The notes beneath the pieces were generated by a model. It had not been told where the DNA came from, made no database searches, and was given only the letters and a program-made list of their open reading frames with translations. DNA of 28,426 bases from CAZMCT01 sp964564785 (lineage in GTDB: Bacteria > Planctomycetota > Phycisphaerae > UBA1845 > Fen-1342): NCBI GenBank assembly GCA_964564785.1, contig CAZMCT010000041.1, forward strand, positions 1 to 28,426. Reading direction: 5' to 3'. Made by a program: the position numbers and the translations under genes. Shown piece after piece: positions 24,117-28,426 of the stretch (the first letter of the stretch is position 1; each line of letters begins with the position of its first letter).

Positions 24117-25772
24117 TCACTGAGCGTCGGTCGAGAGGGCTTTGTCCACTAGTTCCATGAGCTGCTCGACCTTGAATGGCTTGAACAGCACGCCCGCCAA
24201 ACCCTCCCGGCTGGCGCGGACGATGGAATGCTCGGGATCGTACCCAAAGCCCGTGATGAGAATCACGGGGCAGGCGGCGTTGGCAGCCTTGGCGGCCGCA
24301 AAGACCTCGTAACCGCTTTTGTGGGGCATTTTGATATCGGAGAGCACGAGGTCGAACTGCTGGCTGGCGAGCATGGCCAGTGCCTCGGCGCCGTCGCGAG
24401 CCATGCTGGGCAGCGCACCGGCTTTGCTGAGAACGGCGGCAATGGTCTCGCGAATGATGTCCTCGTCGTCGGCGACCAGGATGCGACGGCCGCGGAGCAG
24501 CGGATCGACTTCGGTGGCCTCGGGGGACAGGCCGCGAATCGCCGGGGCCTCGACCAAGCTCTGAATCTCGCGCTGCGCCCGATCGACGCCTTCGAGGATG
24601 CGACGCAGGCGCTGGGCGGCGGCGTCGGGGAGCCCACTCTGCTGGAGGGCCAAGGTCGCGTCGCTGATAATCCCGTTGAGGGGCTCCGCGAGTCGGGCCC
24701 GCAAGTCGGCCGCGAGCTGACCGGTCGTTTCGCTCCGCTCGACGACCAGCAGCTTGAGCATGTGCAACGCGACGGCGATGTAGCGGCCGAAGATCTCGGC
24801 CACTTGGCGGTCCTCGTCGTTGAAGGCGGCGGGCTCGTCGGACTCGACGTTGAGCACGCCGACGACCCGCTCGTTGAGCCGCAGCGGAACTGTGAGCGAA
24901 GAGCGCGCGCCCTCAAAGCCGGAAAGGTACAGCGGGTCTTCAGCGACGTTGTGGCACAGGTAGGAGCGCCCGGTCGCGGCGACGTACCCACTGATCCCGT
25001 TGCCCTCGGCGCGGGCGTACAGCGTCTGCACCCGGGCCTGCTCCGGAATGCCGCCGGTCAGGACCGTCTCGAGTCGCTCGGTTTTCGGGTCGAGGACGAG
25101 GACCGCGAAGTGGTTGAAGTCGAGCAACTCGCGGCAGTAGCGAATCAGGTTGTCCTCCAGGAGCGCAAGCCGTTCGGGCACTTCCATGCGCGCAGTCGCG
25201 TCGGCGTCGATCGCGACTAGTTCGCGGCCGGCGGCGTCGATCGCCACCAACTTGTCGCGCATACGCTGGACGACCGTGACATCGGCAGCGACCCCGACCA
25301 CGCGGTCAACGCGCCCGTCCGCGCCCGGCAAGCCGGATACGGCGAGCTCGAAAATGTGGCGGGGGTCGGCGGTCAGCGGCAGGTGCTTCGAGCGACGCTG
25401 CGGGTCGTTCGCGATCTCAGCGAAGAGCCGCGCGCAAGCGGCGCGGACGCTGTCCGCGACCTCGGGCGGATAGCCGCGGAACGCGGCATTGCTCCAAATG
25501 ATGCTGCCGTCGGCACTGACCGAGCAGACACCGTGCGGAATGGCATCGAGGATGGCGTGCGCGGTTTCGTGCCCCGCGGCGGTGCTCAGCGGCATGAGGC
25601 CGGCGGCCGTCGTGAGAACCCAGTCGAAGTTTTCGCTTTGGAGCGCTTGGCGAGCCTCCTCCGGCGATCGCACGATGCGGGCGCTCTGGCCGAGAATTGA
25701 CACCCAGGCGGCGGATTGGTCGGGATCCGCCAACAGCAGGATTTTTCCGCGGATTTCCGACGGGTCCGCCAT
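24117..25772 (-). CDS. PAS-GAF-receiver signalling protein lacking a kinase ATPase domain
   Basis: The ATG at 25772 (MADPSEIRGKILLLADPDQS) is preferred because upstream residues look non-coding; 551 aa. Residues 8-60 resemble a degenerate receiver, 68-170 a PAS domain (HAILDAIPHGVCSVSADGSI), and 195-345 a GAF domain. Residues 346-400 resemble a histidine-kinase dimerisation helix pair (AEPLNGIISDATLALQQ) but have no obvious phospho-His. No HATPase follows. The C-terminal receiver (429-546) is complete: Asp435-Asp436, phospho-acceptor Asp479 (LVLSDIKMP) and Lys531 (FKPF). It probably takes input from a ligand and a partner kinase; output is unknown. It is divergent from the ATP synthase operon. 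Confidence 0.8.
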   Translation of the reverse strand: MADPSEIRGKILLLADPDQSAAWVSILGQSARIVRSPEEARQALQSENFDWVLTTAAGLMPLSTAAGHETAHAILDAIPHGVCSVSADGSIIWSNAAFRGYPPEVADSVRAACARLFAEIANDPQRRSKHLPLTADPRHIFELAVSGLPGADGRVDRVVGVAADVTVVQRMRDKLVAIDAAGRELVAIDADATARMEVPERLALLEDNLIRYCRELLDFNHFAVLVLDPKTERLETVLTGGIPEQARVQTLYARAEGNGISGYVAATGRSYLCHNVAEDPLYLSGFEGARSSLTVPLRLNERVVGVLNVESDEPAAFNDEDRQVAEIFGRYIAVALHMLKLLVVERSETTGQLAADLRARLAEPLNGIISDATLALQQSGLPDAAAQRLRRILEGVDRAQREIQSLVEAPAIRGLSPEATEVDPLLRGRRILVADDEDIIRETIAAVLSKAGALPSMARDGAEALAMLASQQFDLVLSDIKMPHKSGYEVFAAAKAANAACPVILITGFGYDPEHSIVRASREGLAGVLFKPFKVEQLMELVDKALSTDAQ

Positions 25773-26093
25773 GCATATAAGCCTGTGGCCGCCGGCGTCG
25801 GCGGCGATCGTCTTCGTATACCCAATTTCAACCGGTTTTCCAAGGGGCCGACCCCAATCCGGCTGCCGCGCAGCGGGGGCATTCTTGACGGCCCGCGCCG
25901 GGCCCGCTACAGTGCGCCGCCCCAAGCGCCGAAGTCGAACGCGAGCAGGGCTGGCCGGGTTTCCCAAAGGCACACGCAGCCTTGGCATTCGCAGCACAGT
26001 GCCCGCTCGTTATCGCCGTTGCGGCGGTACTGGGTAGGCGGGTTGCGTGGTCCGGGCCGCGGTCGCCCGGTGCGCCCGCCCAGGCAATGGAAT
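25773..26093. other. Divergent intergenic region, regulator / ATP synthase
   Basis: This holds the atp promoter at 25885-25913 and an atp leader of about 175 bases in which I see no gene. No clear promoter for the divergent regulator gene was found; a TTATAT lies next to its start codon. Confidence 0.45.
25885..25913 (+). promoter_or_regulatory. Promoter of the ATP synthase operon
   Basis: TTGACG (25885-25890) and TACAGT (25908-25913) are separated by 17 bases, upstream of atpZ. Confidence 0.6.
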
Positions 26094-26342
26094 ATGACCC
26101 GAACCCACGGCGCGCCCGAAGGGCCCAACTCCGAGCCCGGCGGGCAGATCCCGCAGAGCTGGCTGCGGATGTACGCCGTCGTGTTCGAGTTTCTGGCGTA
26201 CATCGCCGGGTTTGGATGGCTCGGGTGGTGGCTCGATCAGCGACACCGTTGGGAACCGTGGGGCCTCTTGCTGGGGCTGATGCTCGGGACGGGTTTCGGG
26301 CTGTATCGTCTCATCCGCGAAGCCAAGCGCTTCGGCTGGTGA
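26094..26342 (+). CDS. atpZ: AtpZ/AtpI-family ATP synthase-associated membrane protein
   Basis: An 82-aa protein with two membrane helices (27-47, 55-71) and the family pattern GWLGWWLDQR...PWGLLLGLMLGTGFGLYRLIRE. AtpZ-type proteins sit at the head of F-type ATP synthase operons and are implicated in Mg2+/Ca2+ transport or assembly of the c-ring. The ATG at 26094 lies just inside the transcript; the ribosome-binding site is weak. It is followed after 3 bases by atpI. Confidence 0.82.
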   Translation: MTRTHGAPEGPNSEPGGQIPQSWLRMYAVVFEFLAYIAGFGWLGWWLDQRHRWEPWGLLLGLMLGTGFGLYRLIREAKRFGW

Positions 26343-26345
26343 ACG

Positions 26346-26753
26346 TTGAAACTCACGCTTCTTCAGGTCGCCGTGCTCACCCTCGCCGTGGTTCTCACTG
26401 TCGCGCTGGCGCGCGGCGCGGTCCACGGAGCATGGGGTCAGGACGGCATCCGTTCGCTGCACGCGGCGGCGCTCATCTGCTGGGGCGCGGCGATTCTCGC
26501 CGCCGTTCCACTGGGCATCACCGCGACGTGGTACCCGCGGCACGCGCCGCTGGCGGCCTTTGCGGGCACCGCCATCCGGCTGCTCGCGACCGGCGGCGCA
26601 GCGCTGGCCTACCAAACCTGGGCCCGGCCCGAACTGGTGAGCTTCCTGCTCTGCATCCTGGGTGTGTACCTGATGCTGCTGTTGATCGAGACGGGGCTGA
26701 TCGTGTGGATCGTCCTGCGCGTGTTCGCGCGGCCGAACTCGCGGCCGCAGTGA
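26346..26753 (+). CDS. atpI: ATP synthase subunit I-like membrane protein
   Basis: A 135-aa protein with four predicted helices (about 4-22, 41-60, 67-89, 97-126) starting at TTG 26346, three bases after atpZ. Sequence identity to AtpI is low by eye; the assignment rests on length, topology and position between atpZ and atpB. AtpI assists c-ring assembly. It ends one base before the next start, so translation is tightly coupled. Confidence 0.7.
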   Translation: MKLTLLQVAVLTLAVVLTVALARGAVHGAWGQDGIRSLHAAALICWGAAILAAVPLGITATWYPRHAPLAAFAGTAIRLLATGGAALAYQTWARPELVSFLLCILGVYLMLLLIETGLIVWIVLRVFARPNSRPQ

Positions 26754-26754
26754 G

Positions 26755-27816
26755 GTGTCCTTGCTGACGCTCGCCGCTCACGACCCCGTGGACCACGTGC
26801 TGCCGCACGCGTTTTTCCGACTCTCGTCGGGGAACCTGACATTCGGCCAGGAAGCGATCCCGCTGCTGGGCTTCCCGCTGAGCCAGGAGTTCTGGTTCAC
26901 GAACCAGATGCTGATGACGCTCCTGTCGGCGGCGCTGTGCGTGTTGATCTTCCCGCTGCTGGCGCGGCGCTACGCGACGGTCGACGGCGTGCCGACGGCG
27001 CCCCGGGGTCTCTTGGCGAATCTGTTCGAGGCGCTGCTCCAGTTCATCCGCGAGGAAGTGGCCCGGCCGGTGTTGAAGCATCGCACCGACCGCTTCATGC
27101 CGTTCCTCTGGACGCTGTTCTTCTTCATCCTGTTCTGCAACCTGCTGGGGCTGATCCCGCTGGCGGACATCGTCAAGCTGGCGTCGGGCGGCAAATGGGA
27201 GGGCGTCGGCGGCACGGCGACGGGGAACCTGGCCATCACCGGCGGGCTGGCGCTGGTCGCGTTCATCGTGATCCACGCCAGCGGCGTGGTCGAAGTTTTT
27301 GAGGCGTTGCGGGCGGGAACCTACGGACACCACGACCACGGCGAGCATGCGGACCACGCGGATGCCGACCCGCACGCCCCGAATCACTCCGCGGGCTGGA
27401 GTCCGGCGGCGGCGGCGCTGGCGGCTCTGCCGCTGTACATCTGGAATTTCGCGCCGCACGTGTTCAAGCCAGGCCCGACGGCCGGCCCGGCCGCGAAGGT
27501 CCTGCTGACCGGCGTCGATTTCGTGATGTGGCTGTTCCTGCTGCTGCTGGAGCTGATCGGTGCCGTCATCAAGCCGTTCGCGCTGATGATCCGTCTGTTT
27601 GCGAACATGATCGCGGGCCACATCGTGCTGGCGTCGATCCTGTTCCTGATCTTCAGCGCCGGCACGGTGGCGATGGGCTACACGGTCGGCGTGATCAGCA
27701 CCCTCGGGTGCCTGGCGATCAACTGCCTCGAGCTGTTCGTGGCGTTTCTGCAAGCGTACATTTTCGTGTTCCTGACAACGCTGTTCCTCAGCATGGCTGT
27801 GGCCCCGGAACACTAG
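26755..27816 (+). CDS. atpB: F-type ATP synthase subunit a
   Basis: A 353-aa protein starting at GTG 26755, directly after the atpI stop. Subunit a forms the proton half-channels beside the c-ring. The essential Arg is Arg280 in FALMIRLFANMIAGH, and the last helices carry LELFVAFLQAYIFVFLTTLF (Glu326, Gln333). It is longer than E. coli subunit a (271 aa), partly through a His/Asp-rich loop (191-211, eight His) between helices and a Pro/Gly stretch at 239-247. Next is atpE after a 166-base gap. Confidence 0.95.
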   Translation: MSLLTLAAHDPVDHVLPHAFFRLSSGNLTFGQEAIPLLGFPLSQEFWFTNQMLMTLLSAALCVLIFPLLARRYATVDGVPTAPRGLLANLFEALLQFIREEVARPVLKHRTDRFMPFLWTLFFFILFCNLLGLIPLADIVKLASGGKWEGVGGTATGNLAITGGLALVAFIVIHASGVVEVFEALRAGTYGHHDHGEHADHADADPHAPNHSAGWSPAAAALAALPLYIWNFAPHVFKPGPTAGPAAKVLLTGVDFVMWLFLLLLELIGAVIKPFALMIRLFANMIAGHIVLASILFLIFSAGTVAMGYTVGVISTLGCLAINCLELFVAFLQAYIFVFLTTLFLSMAVAPEH

Positions 27817-27830
27817 TAACCCAGCGAGGG

Positions 27831-27951
27831 GCGAACGGCGAGTGGCGAGTTTGGCGGCGATCAGCGAGTTGACACGCGGCGGTGCGCAAGTGGCGAAACG
27901 CGAGCGTTCGGAATGGCGACAGCGGCGAAAAACTCGCCGCTCACCATTCGC
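27831..27951 (+). repeat. Large imperfect inverted repeat between atpB and atpE
   Basis: Bases 27831-27852 pair with 27930-27951: 19 Watson-Crick pairs, one G-T and two mismatches over 22 positions, enclosing 77 bases rich in GGCGA words. In RNA it would be a long hairpin upstream of the atpE ribosome-binding site. Confidence 0.65.
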
Positions 27952-27982
27952 GGCTCGCAACTTCCTCTAGGAGAGCCTCGAC

Positions 27983-28258
27983 ATGATGGAATTACTGGCA
28001 CAAGCAGCCCCTCTTTTCTCGGATTCCGGCCTGATGGGTCTGGGAGCCGGAATCGGCGCCGGCCTCGTCTGCATCGGGGCCGCCAAGGGCATCGGCCACC
28101 TGGCCGGCAACGCCGTCGACTCGATGGCCCGCCAGCCCGAGGTGCGCGGCAACGTGTTCGTCGCGATGATCATCGCGGCCGCCCTGATCGAGGGCTTCAC
28201 GTTCTTCGCCCTGGTCGTGTGCAACGGCATCGCCGGCAAGATCGCGGCCGGCGCCTGA
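27983..28258 (+). CDS. atpE: F-type ATP synthase subunit c
   Basis: A 91-aa two-helix proteolipid with AGGAG 9 bases before ATG 27983. Helix 1 is Gly-rich (GAGIGAGLVCIGAAKGIG), the cytoplasmic loop is RQPE (50-53), and the ion-binding carboxylate is Glu70 in ALIEGFTFF. The Ser-Thr after the Glu that is typical of Na+-binding rings is absent, so the ring is probably H+-coupled. It forms the rotor ring of Fo. Confidence 0.95.
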   Translation: MMELLAQAAPLFSDSGLMGLGAGIGAGLVCIGAAKGIGHLAGNAVDSMARQPEVRGNVFVAMIIAAALIEGFTFFALVVCNGIAGKIAAGA

Positions 28259-28310
28259 AAGCCACAACGCCGGCCGGGCCTGCGCCCGCCGGCGCCGGAG
28301 TGAGGCGGTT

Positions 28311-28426
28311 ATGCGACGGATATCCCGGGTGATGGCGATCGGAGTCGTCGGGCTGGCGGCCCTCGCGGCCGTGGCGCAGCACCAGCCGGCGCGGCCGGCC
28401 GGGGGCGACCCACATGCGTCGGCGGC
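28311..28426 (+). CDS. atpF: Probable ATP synthase subunit b, 3' partial
   Basis: ATG 28311 with GGAG/GAGG upstream opens a frame to the window edge (38 complete codons): MRRISRVMAIGVVGLAALAA, then QHQPARPAGG. The start looks like a signal peptide or first membrane helix, as seen in planctomycete subunit b proteins with an extra N-terminal segment. The assignment rests on operon order after atpE, since the conserved b helix lies outside the window. Confidence 0.6.
   Translation, partial: MRRISRVMAIGVVGLAALAAVAQHQPARPAGGDPHASA

Overview
This is a GC-rich bacterial chromosome segment. Several features point to a planctomycete, probably a Phycisphaera-like or uncultured lineage: a PEP-CTERM-tailed exported hydrolase, a secreted cysteine-rich protein ending in two dockerin-like GDxNxDG repeats, a DUF2924-type gene with its usual small upstream partner, an atpZ-atpI-atpB-atpE-atpF order, and many genes with long GC-rich leaders. 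The taxonomic call is inference; no rRNA is present. A run of exactly 100 N (5928-6027) shows that this is a scaffold from a draft assembly.

Layout. 1-1870: accessory or mobile-element debris, with three small plus-strand genes of unknown function, then a minus-strand pair (small gene plus DUF2924 gene). The DUF2924 gene breaks into an out-of-frame HNH nuclease fragment. Four copies of a motif resembling the initiator tRNA anticodon arm lie between this debris and the tRNA. 1899-1971: initiator tRNA-Met with its own promoter and terminator. 2178-3251: exported alpha/beta hydrolase with PEP-CTERM tail. 3252-4104: no confident gene. 4105-4473: MazG-like pyrophosphohydrolase. 4504-4593: a REP-like inverted-repeat element, with a relative at 15863-15972. 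4729-6598: lipoprotein with fibronectin-III-like modules and a seven-blade RCC1-type propeller, interrupted by the N gap.

7097-13272 looks like an alpha-glucan uptake and degradation locus. A MalG-type permease and an unusual solute-binding-protein/MalF-type permease fusion are transcribed leftward. They diverge, through overlapping promoters, from a secreted neopullulanase-like GH13 enzyme. No ABC ATPase is present, so a MalK-type subunit must come from elsewhere. 13382-15565 encodes the secreted Cys-rich, dockerin-ended protein, in which a near-identical ten-cysteine module appears twice.

16227-20979 is a compact chemotaxis operon: cheA, cheW, cheD, an HDOD/HD gene and a cheY-type receiver, with short gaps and a 4-base overlap. 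21186-21635 encodes an AT-hook plus winged-helix-like DNA-binding protein. 21819-23826 is groES-groEL on the minus strand, followed leftward by a strong terminator. 24117-25772 is a PAS-GAF-receiver regulator that lacks a kinase ATPase domain. 26094 to the right edge is the start of the F-type ATP synthase operon (atpZ, atpI, atpB, atpE, partial atpF), with a convincing promoter at 25885-25913 and a large inverted repeat between atpB and atpE.

Most worth a second look: the tRNA-like repeats beside the tRNA, the repeated Cys-rich module that looks inserted into host domains, the SBP-permease fusion, the atpB-atpE hairpin and the 273-bp module array at the assembly gap.
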